DNA of 15,393 nucleotides, from NCBI GenBank assembly GCA_028869395.1, contig JAGWSE010000386.1:1-15393 (forward strand), in the 5' to 3' direction. The notes under the pieces were generated by a model that saw only the letters and a program-made list of their open reading frames with translations, was not told the DNA's origin and searched no databases. Shown here one piece after another: positions 9,206 through 15,230 of this stretch; the first letter of the stretch is position 1; the number at the start of each line of letters is the position of its first letter. Origin of the DNA: Alphaproteobacteria bacterium. GTDB taxonomy: Bacteria; Pseudomonadota; Alphaproteobacteria; Caulobacterales; Caulobacteraceae. The position numbers were made by a program, and so were the translations under genes.

Positions 9206-9228
9206 GGGCGCCATTCCGAATGGCGCCC
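9206..9228 (-). terminator. Perfect hairpin after the SDR gene
   Basis: GGGCGCCATT (9206-9215) and AATGGCGCCC (9219-9228) form a perfect 10-bp stem with a three-base centre, 24 nt beyond the stop of the dehydrogenase on the minus strand. There is no U tract on that strand. Most likely it ends dehydrogenase transcription; because it is symmetrical and lies in the porin upstream region it could instead be a protein-binding palindrome. Confidence 0.5.
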
Positions 9229-9252
9229 ATCGGAATAAGCGCGACCTAAAGG

Positions 9253-10053
9253 TCAGCGCGCGACGAGCGGCGCGTAACCCAGGTGCGAGCCCGCATCGAC
9301 GAGCAGGGTCTCGCCGGTCACGTGGCGCGAAGCTGGCGATGCGAGGAAAACGGCGGCCGCAGCGATGTCCTCGGGGGTCGAGGCGGCCTTGAGCGGGGTC
9401 CCCGCGGCGGCGTTGGCCCGCACCCGCGCGGCGGCCTCCTGGCCCAGGCCCTTGCCGAACCAGGGCGTGTCGATGAATCCCGGGCAGACGGCGTTCACCC
9501 GGATCCGGGGCGCCAGCGCGCGGGCGAGCGACAAGGTCATGGTGTTCAGCGCGCCCTTCGAGGCGGCGTAGGGCACAGATGACCCGATGCCGGTGACGCC
9601 GGCGATCGAGGCGGTGTTGACGACGGCCCCGGCGCGCGGCGCCGCCTCGAGGAGGGCGCGGCAGGCGCGGACCATCTGGAAGGCGCCCACGACGTTCACG
9701 CCGTAGAGCCTCAGGAAGTCGTCGGCCGAGACGGCGTCGAGGTCGCCGTGGGCGGCGAAGGTGGTGGTGCCGGCGTTGTTGAACAGCGCGTCCACCCGCC
9801 CGAAAGGTCGGGCGGCCTCGGCGATCTTCCGGCAATCGGCGTCCTGCGCCACATCCCCCGGCGCCAGGACCGCCTTTGCGCCGTGCGCCTCCACCCGTCG
9901 GCCGGTCTCCTCGGCCTCGGCGGCGTTGTGGGCGTAGTTGATGACGACGGCTTCCGCCCCGCGGGCGGCGGTCTCCTCGGCGATGGCCCGTCCGAGCCCC
10001 GTCGAGGCCCCGGTCACCACCACGACGAACCCCTTGAAATCGTCCCCGGCCAT
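9253..10053 (-). CDS. Short-chain dehydrogenase/reductase (classical SDR)
   Basis: This is a 266-residue NAD(P)-dependent oxidoreductase of the classical SDR type. The ATG at 10053 is chosen because GGGAGG sits 6 nt upstream and the Rossmann fold starts right after; the frame stays open another 60 codons upstream but that part looks non-coding. Visible motifs are the cofactor loop TGASTGLG (14-21), NNAG (92-95), Asn120, the catalytic Ser149, Tyr162 and Lys166 (S-x12-Y-x3-K), the PG at 191-192, and a C-terminal VTGETLLVDAGS typical of FabG-like members. The residue after the second beta strand is not acidic (VVINYAHNAAEAEE), which leans toward NADP(H), a weak inference. Substrate cannot be told from sequence; automated labels such as 3-oxoacyl-ACP reductase or glucose dehydrogenase would be guesses. 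It is divergent from queF. Confidence 0.92.
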   Translation of the reverse strand: MAGDDFKGFVVVVTGASTGLGRAIAEETAARGAEAVVINYAHNAAEAEETGRRVEAHGAKAVLAPGDVAQDADCRKIAEAARPFGRVDALFNNAGTTTFAAHGDLDAVSADDFLRLYGVNVVGAFQMVRACRALLEAAPRAGAVVNTASIAGVTGIGSSVPYAASKGALNTMTLSLARALAPRIRVNAVCPGFIDTPWFGKGLGQEAAARVRANAAAGTPLKAASTPEDIAAAAVFLASPASRHVTGETLLVDAGSHLGYAPLVAR

Positions 10054-10147
10054 GCGCGCCTCCCGTTGAACTCGCAGAATTCCTAGCGGGAAGCTTCGCC
10101 GCTGTCTCGGTTGCGGGCGGGGCGGCATAGGCGCTAAAGCGCCCGGA
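10054..10147. promoter_or_regulatory. Divergent SDR/queF intergenic region
   Basis: These 94 bp separate two divergent starts and must hold both promoters, yet I see no clear -35/-10 pair. A short GGCGCT-AA-AGCGCC inverted repeat at 10130-10143 ends 4 nt before the queF ATG, where the ribosome would bind. I see no preQ1 riboswitch signature (no long aptamer-like leader or A-rich tail). Confidence 0.3.
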
Positions 10148-10603
10148 ATGGACGAAACCCACCTGACGCAGCTCGGCCGCGATGTCCGGGGCTTCGCGAG
10201 CCCCGCGGAGGCGATCCTCGAGCGGGTCGCCAACCCGCAGAAGGGGCAGCTCTATCTCGCGCGGTTCACCATCCCGGAGTTCACGTCGCTCTGCCCGGTG
10301 ACCGGCCAACCGGACTTCGCGCACCTCGTCATCGACTATGCGCCGGGCGACTGGCTGATCGAATCCAAGTCGCTGAAGCTCTATCTCGGCGCATTCCGCA
10401 ACCATGGCGCGTTCCACGAGGACTGCACGGTCGCCATCGGTCGCAAGGTCGTGGAGACAGCCGAGCCCCGCTGGCTGCGGATCGGCGGCTACTGGTATCC
10501 GCGGGGCGGCATTCCGATAGACGTATTCTGGCAAAGCGGGCCGCCGCCGGAAGGCTTGTGGCTGCCGGACCAAGGCGTTCCAGCATACCGGGGGCGCGGC
10601 TAG
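10148..10603 (+). CDS. queF: NADPH-dependent 7-cyano-7-deazaguanine reductase (unimodular QueF)
   Basis: QueF reduces the nitrile of preQ0 to the aminomethyl group of preQ1 using two NADPH, in queuosine tRNA modification. The protein has 151 residues, the length of the short unimodular (Bacillus-like) type rather than the roughly 280-residue E. coli type. The catalytic cysteine is C49 in FTSLCPVTGQPDFAHL, the proton-donating aspartate is D56, and the substrate-binding glutamate is E91 in GAFHEDC. The QueF signature ESKSLKLYLGAFRNHGAFHE covers 72-91. The spacing C49-D56-E91 matches B. subtilis C55-D62-E97 exactly. The ATG at 10148 has only a weak GGA upstream. No other queuosine gene is in the window, and the gene is followed by a long non-coding stretch, so it is probably a single-gene unit. 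Confidence 0.96.
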   Translation: MDETHLTQLGRDVRGFASPAEAILERVANPQKGQLYLARFTIPEFTSLCPVTGQPDFAHLVIDYAPGDWLIESKSLKLYLGAFRNHGAFHEDCTVAIGRKVVETAEPRWLRIGGYWYPRGGIPIDVFWQSGPPPEGLWLPDQGVPAYRGRG

Positions 10604-10797
10604 GCATACGGCCGCGAACGTCGGCAACCGTGTCAGTCATGATGTCGGATAATACTGGTTTTTCGAAGTGAAGCCTTCGTATTCGCCGAACATGAATTCC
10701 TGAGCGCGAGCATCCGATCCGGCCAAGATTGCCCGACGGGACACTCTCCTCTGAGGCGAAAAGGCCCCGCTGCTGCCCCGCCGCGCCGCATAAGCGC

Positions 10798-10826
10798 TTT
10801 TCAAAGCCGGATAACGGGCATATATC
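10798..10826 (+). promoter_or_regulatory. Candidate sigma-70 promoter for an intergenic small RNA
   Basis: TTTTCA (10798-10803) and TATATC (10821-10826) are separated by exactly 17 bp and would start a transcript at about 10832-10834. The match to the housekeeping consensus is partial, but such A/T-rich hexamers are rare in this window and no open reading frame follows. Confidence 0.35.
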
Positions 10827-10831
10827 TACAA

Positions 10832-10900
10832 GCGCCCAACTCTCCTCGGGCGTGTCACCTCAGGCCGGACGATGCGGTGCGTCGTCCGGCCGTCGTGTTT
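10832..10900 (+). ncRNA. Candidate small regulatory RNA with anti-Shine-Dalgarno loop
   Basis: Downstream of the promoter-like sequence lies a roughly 69-nt stretch with two stem-loops. The first is CGCCC/GGGCG (10833-10837 with 10848-10852) with a ten-base pyrimidine-rich loop AACTCTCCTC; in RNA this exposes CUCUCCUC, complementary to GAGG-type ribosome binding sites. The second is the strong terminator stem at 10863-10891 followed by GTCGTGTTT. A CU-rich loop plus terminator is the layout of several known alphaproteobacterial trans-acting small RNAs, such as the cuckoo RNAs of Rhodobacter and GsrN of Caulobacter. I do not claim homology to either. The alternative is simply a terminator for queF or for the nitroreductase. 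Confidence 0.35.
10863..10900 (+). terminator. Strong intrinsic terminator between queF and the nitroreductase gene
   Basis: GGCCGGACGA (10863-10872) pairs perfectly with TCGTCCGGCC (10882-10891), and the stem can extend inward by three more pairs (one G-U) to a three-base loop. GTTT follows at 10897-10900 on the plus strand, while the minus-strand side has no U run, so plus-strand termination fits better. It may still act in both directions for the convergent nitroreductase gene. Confidence 0.7.
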
Positions 10901-10925
10901 CTGGGCCTCCGTCTGACCATCGGCG

Positions 10926-11540
10926 TCAGCCTTTCCAGCGCGTGACGAGTGCGCCGACCTCCGGCCGTTCGCGCTCCAGCGGCGGTTCGCGCGGCGTGCC
11001 CAGCAGCATGAAGGCCGCGACGCGCTCCTCGGGCGCGAGGCCCAGGATCCGCTGCGCATCGGCGTCGTAGGAATACCAATCGGTGATCCAGTTCGCGCCG
11101 TAGCCCATGGCGAGGGCCGCGTAGAGGAACGTCGTGCAGACCGCGCCAGCCGACAGGCGCTGCTCCCACTCCGGGATGGGCGCCTCGGCCTTGGGCGAGG
11201 AGACCACGGCCACCGCCAGGGGCGGCGCCTTCAGCTTGGCGAGCTTGCCCGCGGATTGCCGGTCATCGCGGCCGAGCGCCAGCGCCTCCAGCCGCCCGGC
11301 GAAGCGGGCCTTGTCCTCGCCGCGGAGCACGATGAAGCGCCACGGCGCGAGCTTGCCATGGTCGGGCGCGCGCGTGGCGAGCCGCAGAAGCTGGTCGAGA
11401 TCGGCCTCGCTCGGGGCTGGGTCGGTCAGGGTGAGCGCGGAGGCCGAGCGGCGGCGCGCCAGGAAGCGCAGCACCTCCGGCGCCGGCTGGAGGGGCAGGG
11501 CTTCCCCGAACTCGGGTGCGGCGGGCAGGGCGACGGTCAC
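10926..11540 (-). CDS. YdjA-like nitroreductase family flavoprotein
   Basis: This is a 204-residue FMN-dependent NAD(P)H oxidoreductase of the nitroreductase superfamily. It starts with GTG at 11540, with GAGG about 5 nt upstream. The family features are the FMN-phosphate-contacting RRRS near the N terminus (29-32), the YdjA-type signature RAPDHGKLAPWRF (57-69), EWEQ (124-127), the GYGANWITDW segment (146-155) that lies over the flavin, and GTPREPPLERERP (181-193). The short length and the APDHG-x-x-x-PWRF motif place it with E. coli YdjA rather than NfsA or NfsB. The physiological substrate of these proteins is not known. It is divergent from the Nudix gene; the 91-bp gap must hold both promoters. 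Confidence 0.92.
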   Translation of the reverse strand: MTVALPAAPEFGEALPLQPAPEVLRFLARRRSASALTLTDPAPSEADLDQLLRLATRAPDHGKLAPWRFIVLRGEDKARFAGRLEALALGRDDRQSAGKLAKLKAPPLAVAVVSSPKAEAPIPEWEQRLSAGAVCTTFLYAALAMGYGANWITDWYSYDADAQRILGLAPEERVAAFMLLGTPREPPLERERPEVGALVTRWKG

Positions 11541-11576
11541 GGACGCCTCTTTCAGATTTCAGGAGACCGATGGGGC

Positions 11577-11604
11577 GGGCCTCTTTATGGGGGCGGAGAG
11601 GCCC
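11577..11604 (+). repeat. Inverted repeat in the Nudix gene leader
   Basis: GGGCCTCT (11577-11584) and AGAGGCCC (11597-11604) form a perfect 8-bp stem with a 12-nt loop, 27 nt upstream of the chosen Nudix ATG. An in-frame alternative ATG (11587) lies inside the loop. It could be an mRNA leader hairpin or an operator shared by the divergent nitroreductase. Confidence 0.4.
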
Positions 11605-11631
11605 ACCGCAAGACGAGCGTTCCCTTTTCCC

Positions 11632-12246
11632 ATGGCCGAAAAACCCGCCTGGCTGCGTCCGCACGGAAAACCGTGGGGGCGCGGCGCCCACCGCGTGGTG
11701 TTCGACAACCCCTGGATCCAGGTGACCGAGCACCAGGCGGTCGCACCGACCGGCCGGCCGGCGACCTACGGGGTGGTGAGCTTCAAGAACATCGCGACCG
11801 CCGTCCTGCCGCTGCACGAGGACGGGACCGTGACACTGGTGGGTCAGAACCGGTTCGCCCACGCCGACTACAGCTGGGAGTTGCCGGAGGGCGGGGCGCC
11901 GCTTCACGAGGACCCACTGGAGGGCGCCAAGCGCGAACTGGCCGAGGAGACAGGGCTCGTGGCCGCCGAATGGCGCGAGGTGCTGCGGACCCAGCTGTCC
12001 AATTCGATCACCGACGAGGTGGCGGTGGGATTCCTGGCGCTCGGGCTCTCCGAGGCGCCGAACGCCCAGCACAAGGACGAGACCGAGGACCTGGCGATCG
12101 TCCGCGTGCCGTTCCGCGAGGCGCTCGATGCGGCCCTGGCCGGGCATTTGCAGGACATGCTGACGGTGGCGATGCTGCTCCGCGCCTACCATATGGCCCG
12201 CGAAGGGGCTTTGCCGGGCGCGCTGGCGTCCGTCATGCTAGGATGA
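11632..12246 (+). CDS. Nudix hydrolase
   Basis: Nudix enzymes hydrolyse nucleoside-diphosphate-linked compounds with a divalent metal. The 204-residue protein has a complete Nudix box at 87-109 (G-x5-E-x7-R-E-L-x-E-E-x-G-L, read in GGAPLHED and AKRELAEETGL), with the metal-binding RELAEE at 101-106. Before the box, QNRFAHADYSWELPEGG resembles ADP-ribose pyrophosphatase-type members, and the N-terminal HGKPW and VFDNPWIQVTEH segments belong to a subgroup without a firm substrate. I chose the ATG at 11632 because the protein similarity pattern begins there; the ribosome binding site is weak. An in-frame ATG at 11587 is possible. It is the first gene of a plus-strand cluster; cysE starts 10 to 28 nt downstream depending on its start codon, so joint transcription is likely. 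Confidence 0.9.
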   Translation: MAEKPAWLRPHGKPWGRGAHRVVFDNPWIQVTEHQAVAPTGRPATYGVVSFKNIATAVLPLHEDGTVTLVGQNRFAHADYSWELPEGGAPLHEDPLEGAKRELAEETGLVAAEWREVLRTQLSNSITDEVAVGFLALGLSEAPNAQHKDETEDLAIVRVPFREALDAALAGHLQDMLTVAMLLRAYHMAREGALPGALASVMLG

Positions 12247-12274
12247 GGAGCCGCCGATGGGACGGGAGGACCCG

Positions 12275-13105
12275 ATGAGCCAACGCCTGGAAATCGTCGA
12301 TCCCGCCATCGCCCCACCGGTCTGGGCCGCGCTGCGCAACGAGGCGCAGGTCGCCGCGAAGACCGAATCCGCCCTCGCCAGCGTGCTCGCCGCGGTGATC
12401 CTGAACCACGACACCCTGGGCGACGCGCTGTCCTACCAGCTGGCCCGCAAGCTCGGCGACCAGGAGCTGCGCGGGATGACCATCCGCGACATCTGCGACG
12501 AGGCCTATCAGGCGCAGCCGGAGCTTTTGGCGATCGCCGAGGACGACCTGAAGGCCGTCTTCGAGCGCGACCCGGCCTGCAAGGGCTATGTGCAGCCCTT
12601 CCTGTTCTTCAAGGGCTTCCAGGCGCTGCAGGCCCATCGGGTGGCCCACTGGCTATGGTCCGAGGGCCGCGAGACGCTGGCCTTCTATTTCCAGAGCCGC
12701 ATGAGCGAGCTGTTCCAGGTGGACGTCCACCCGGCGACGCGGATCGGCCGCGGCGTATTCGTCGACCACGGCACCGGCATCGTCATCGGCGAGACGGCGG
12801 TGATCGGCGACGACGTCTCCATGCTGCAGGGCGTGACCCTGGGCGGCACCGGCGCCGAGCGTGGCGATCGGCACCCGAAGATCGGCAAGGGCGTCCTGCT
12901 GGGCGCAGGCGCCAAGGTGCTGGGCAACATCGAGATCGGCGACTACGCCAAGGTCGCCTCCGGCTCGGTGGTGCTGAAGCCCGTGCCGCGTGGCTGCACG
13001 GCGGCAGGTGTTCCGGCCCGGCTGGTCAACTGCCCGACCGGCGAGGAACCGGCCAAGAGCATGGACCACACGCTGGCCGATGCTGTGTACGACTACGTGA
13101 TCTGA
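12275..13105 (+). CDS. cysE: Serine O-acetyltransferase
   Basis: CysE transfers acetyl from acetyl-CoA to L-serine, making O-acetylserine for cysteine synthesis. The ATG at 12275 has GGGAGG 5 nt upstream and gives 276 residues; an ATG at 12257 with GAGGAG 6 nt upstream is nearly as good and adds six. An N-terminal helical domain (1 to about 145) precedes the left-handed hexapeptide-repeat domain. Active-site residues are D99 (FERDP), D150 and H152 (VDVHP), the catalytic H165 in VDHGTGIVIGETAVIG, and GGTGAERGDRHPKIG with H200; these match E. coli D92, D143, H158 and H193. The chain ends in ...DYVI: a C-terminal isoleucine is what inserts into the CysK active site in the cysteine synthase complex, so complex formation and feedback control are expected. 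No cysK gene is in the window. Confidence 0.96.
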   Translation: MSQRLEIVDPAIAPPVWAALRNEAQVAAKTESALASVLAAVILNHDTLGDALSYQLARKLGDQELRGMTIRDICDEAYQAQPELLAIAEDDLKAVFERDPACKGYVQPFLFFKGFQALQAHRVAHWLWSEGRETLAFYFQSRMSELFQVDVHPATRIGRGVFVDHGTGIVIGETAVIGDDVSMLQGVTLGGTGAERGDRHPKIGKGVLLGAGAKVLGNIEIGDYAKVASGSVVLKPVPRGCTAAGVPARLVNCPTGEEPAKSMDHTLADAVYDYVI

Positions 13106-13118
13106 GGTTTTCGTGACC

Positions 13119-13142
13119 GCCGCGACCCGCTAGGTTCGCGGC
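13119..13142 (+). terminator. Possible attenuating hairpin after cysE
   Basis: GCCGCGA (13119-13125) and TCGCGGC (13136-13142) form a 7-bp stem with a 10-nt loop between cysE and the DUF3126 gene. No U tract follows, so it may only reduce readthrough or protect the 3' end of the upstream message. Confidence 0.35.
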
Positions 13143-13167
13143 GACTAAGCCTCAAGGAGCGTCGGGC

Positions 13168-13374
13168 GTGGACGAGAGAGATATCCGCAAGATCGAGGGG
13201 CACCTGCGCGGGACCTTCGCCAACGCGCGGATCAGCCTGCGCCCGAGACCCAAGCAGAAGGACTCCGCCGAGGTCTACGTCGGCGAGGAATTCGTGGGCG
13301 TGGTCTTCCAGGACGAGGACGAGGACGGCTCCTTCATGTTCGAGATGGCGATCCTCGCCGAGGATCTGCCCTAG
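13168..13374 (+). CDS. DUF3126 family small protein
   Basis: This 68-residue cytosolic protein belongs to a small family found mainly in alphaproteobacteria and without known function. The GTG at 13168 is supported by an AAGGAG ribosome binding site at 13154-13159 with 8 nt spacing. The family pattern is visible as IRKIEGHLRGTF, a basic RPRPKQKDSAEVY segment, the VGEEFVGVVF core and an acidic DEDEDGS patch before FEMAIL. It has no signal peptide or membrane segment. It lies 62 bp after cysE and only 8 bp before the GFA gene, so it is probably co-transcribed with the latter and perhaps with cysE. Confidence 0.85.
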   Translation: MDERDIRKIEGHLRGTFANARISLRPRPKQKDSAEVYVGEEFVGVVFQDEDEDGSFMFEMAILAEDLP

Positions 13375-13382
13375 GGCGGCCC

Positions 13383-13733
13383 ATGTGGCGGACCTACCAG
13401 GGCTCCTGCCACTGCGGTGAGGTCCGCTTCGAAATCGACGCCGAGCTCGACCACGTCCGCGTCTGCGACTGCTCGATCTGCCGAAAGCGCGGCGCGCTGC
13501 TGCACCGGGTCGAGCCGGAGAACTTCCGGCTCGAGACGCCGCTGGAGGCGATGAGCCTCTACACCTTCCACACGCATACGGCGCGCGACTATTTCTGCCC
13601 GAAATGCGGGATCCTGCCGTTTCGCCGGCCGCGCACGGCGCCCGGCGTCTGGTCGGTGAATGTTCGCTGCCTCGAGGACGTGGACCTCGGCGCCATTCCC
13701 GTGCAGCGCCTGCGCGGGAGCCGGCTGCCCTAG
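13383..13733 (+). CDS. GFA (glutathione-dependent formaldehyde-activating/CENP-V) domain protein
   Basis: This 116-residue protein has the zinc-binding GFA fold, named after the enzyme Gfa of Paracoccus, but most members have no proven activity. Zinc ligands are clear: C9 and C11 (SCHCG), C28, C30 and C33 (CDCSIC), and C72 and C75 (CPKCG), with another cysteine at C95 in VNVRCLED. This is the usual two-zinc set. The ATG at 13383 follows the DUF3126 stop by 8 nt and has only a weak GGCGG upstream, suggesting translational coupling. A role in formaldehyde or glutathione chemistry is not established; adjacency to cysE hints at thiol metabolism but no more. Its stop shares the tetranucleotide CTAG with the facing DUF2236 gene. 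Confidence 0.9.
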   Translation: MWRTYQGSCHCGEVRFEIDAELDHVRVCDCSICRKRGALLHRVEPENFRLETPLEAMSLYTFHTHTARDYFCPKCGILPFRRPRTAPGVWSVNVRCLEDVDLGAIPVQRLRGSRLP

Positions 13734-14620
13734 GTCGCGGCGGGCTTGAGGCCCAGCTCGGCCGCGCGGCGGCGGGCGCGCGCCTCCACGCCGTTGTTGA
13801 GCGCCCATCGGAGCACGGCGCCCAAGCTGCGCGCTGCGGCGCGCACGGCCGGGCGGCTGACCTGGGCCGTGGGGAAGCCGTGCATCTCAGCGGCCCAGGG
13901 CGGCAGGAGGTCCTTCGCCGCTTCGAAGGTGAGCTTCATGAAGCCCTCGACGGCGGGGTTGGGCGCCTTCTGGCCGAGCAGGGCGGCGGCCACGTCGCGC
14001 GTGCGATGGTCGTAGAGGAGCTTGGGGCGCAACTCGCTGAGGTAGGTCTCGACGGCCGCGCGGCTTGTCGGGACCTCCGTCGCGCCCAGCTTCCGGGCGA
14101 TGATCGCCGTCTCGGCGAAATAGCGGTCCTGATCTGCGGCGGGGAAGTCCGGATCGCGGTAACGGAGGTAGGCGTCGAGGAAGCTCTTCACCTCCGCGAC
14201 GTGCACCCAGGTGAGCAGCTCCGGGTCGTTGGCGGAGTAGGGGGTCCCGTCCGGCAGGGTCCCGTGCACGTGATCGTGGATCTTCTGGACGTGGGCGATC
14301 AGGGCCAGGGCTTCGTCCGTCGAGCCGTAGGTGGTGCCGGCGATGAAGCGGGCGGTGCCGCGCAGGCGCCCTTGCATGTCTTGCCGGAAGTTCGAGTGGT
14401 CCCAGACGCCGGCCAGCGCGCGGGGGTGCAGCATCTGCAGGAGCAGGGCCGCTTCGCCGCCGATCAGCATCGAGGTGAAGTCGCCGTGCACCCGCCACGA
14501 GGCCGAGTCCGGCCCGAAGAAGCCGGCGTCCTTCGTGCTCTCCAGGAACGGCGTGTCGCCCGACCGGCGGCCAACCAGCCGCAGCACCTGGTTCGTGATG
14601 ACGGATCGGAGCGGGGACAT
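13730..14620 (-). CDS. MpaB/DUF2236 family oxygenase-like protein
   Basis: This 296-residue protein belongs to the DUF2236 family, which includes the fungal ER-bound oxygenase MpaB and the heme b latex-clearing protein Lcp. Family landmarks are GDFTSMLIGGEAALLLQMLHP (46-66, shown by the GGEAALLLQMLHP core), RLRGTARFIAGTTYGS (85-100), and the His-rich HVQKIHDHVHG (110-120) followed by PYSANDPELLTWVHVAE (127-143); one of these histidines probably binds heme. The helix-rich chain has no signal peptide. Substrate is unknown for bacterial relatives of this size. The ATG at 14620 lacks a recognisable ribosome binding site and lies 40 nt after the SRAP gene stop, so the pair is likely one transcript. 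Its stop overlaps the GFA gene stop on the other strand. Confidence 0.88.
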   Translation of the reverse strand: MSPLRSVITNQVLRLVGRRSGDTPFLESTKDAGFFGPDSASWRVHGDFTSMLIGGEAALLLQMLHPRALAGVWDHSNFRQDMQGRLRGTARFIAGTTYGSTDEALALIAHVQKIHDHVHGTLPDGTPYSANDPELLTWVHVAEVKSFLDAYLRYRDPDFPAADQDRYFAETAIIARKLGATEVPTSRAAVETYLSELRPKLLYDHRTRDVAAALLGQKAPNPAVEGFMKLTFEAAKDLLPPWAAEMHGFPTAQVSRPAVRAAARSLGAVLRWALNNGVEARARRRAAELGLKPAAT

Positions 14621-14660
14621 GGAAGGTCGGGAAAGAGGTAGGGCCGAACGGCCGCTGGCG

Positions 14661-15230
14661 CTAGCGCAACTGCTCCACCTTCAGGCTGCCCGCGGGCAGC
14701 GGCCCGATCGGGGGCTGGATGTCGGCGGGGCCGAGCCAGGCGGCCCATTGGGACTTGGGCAGGATGGCGACTTGGCGGTTGTGGTAGGGCGCGATGTCGG
14801 GGCCGGGCTCGCAGGTCAGCATTGTGAAGCGCTCGTCGCGCACGAGCCCTGCGATGCAGAAGAGCTCGTCGGCGAACAGGTCGGAGCCTTCGGTCGGCGT
14901 GAAGAGCCACTTTGATTTCGGGTGCTTGGAGCCCGTGAACTCGTAGAAGCCGTCGGTCGGGATCAGGCAGCGTCCGTTCGGGAAGCGGCGGCCTTCCGAG
15001 CGGAAGTTGATCACCGGCGGCCGGCCCGGCTGGACGAAGCCCCAGCGGAGCTGCTTCAGCTCGGCGCCTTCCGGCGAGCCCGCGATGATCGGGGCGGGAT
15101 CCGTCGGACGGATGGAGTCCCGTGGTTCGAGGTTCGGCGCGCCGCCCGACCAGTGCAGGGGTATCCGCAACTGGCTGAACGCCTGGGCGATCCTGTCCAG
15201 CGACTGCTTGAAACGGTATTCGTTGCACAT
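14661..15230 (-). CDS. SRAP/YedK-type abasic-site DNA-protein crosslink protein
   Basis: SRAP proteins (HMCES in humans, YedK in E. coli) bond covalently through Cys2 to abasic sites in single-stranded DNA and shield them from cleavage. The ATG at 15230 gives MCNEYRF, so the nucleophile Cys2 is exposed once Met1 is removed, which fixes the start. The other active-site residues are N75 in INFRSEG, E97 in DGFYEF and H150 in PYHNRQVAIL; the E. coli equivalents are N75, E105 and H160. The motifs deviate slightly from the common NARSE and HDRMP forms. At 189 residues it is a little shorter than YedK (222), and it ends normally. I see no alphaproteobacterial SOS box (GAAC-N7-GAAC or GTTC-N7-GTTC) in the 163 bp upstream, so LexA control is not supported. 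The DUF2236 gene follows after 40 bp. Confidence 0.94.
   Translation of the reverse strand: MCNEYRFKQSLDRIAQAFSQLRIPLHWSGGAPNLEPRDSIRPTDPAPIIAGSPEGAELKQLRWGFVQPGRPPVINFRSEGRRFPNGRCLIPTDGFYEFTGSKHPKSKWLFTPTEGSDLFADELFCIAGLVRDERFTMLTCEPGPDIAPYHNRQVAILPKSQWAAWLGPADIQPPIGPLPAGSLKVEQLR

Larger units (their letters stand above)
10604..10925. other. 322-bp intergenic region, less GC-rich than its surroundings
   Basis: No convincing protein-coding gene is visible here. The first 100 bases are unusually AT-rich for this window, with GGATAATACTGGTTTTTCGAAG at about 10637-10658 in outline and a small CGAAG/CTTCG stem after it that may end queF transcription. An AAGCGCTT palindrome lies at 10792-10799. 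The last 100 bases hold a promoter-like sequence, a small hairpin and a strong terminator, annotated separately as a candidate small RNA. Confidence 0.6.

Noticed and set aside
10054..10147. preQ1 riboswitch upstream of queF
   Set aside because: The leader is too short and lacks a recognisable aptamer hairpin with an A-rich pseudoknot tail.
10054..10627. Minus-strand frames extending the dehydrogenase upstream across queF
   Set aside because: The GGGAGG site and the Rossmann start fix the dehydrogenase start at 10053; the upstream part is antisense to a complete queF.
13604..14641. 345-codon plus-strand frame opposite the DUF2236 gene
   Set aside because: No motif, overlaps the whole DUF2236 gene, and begins inside the GFA gene in another frame.
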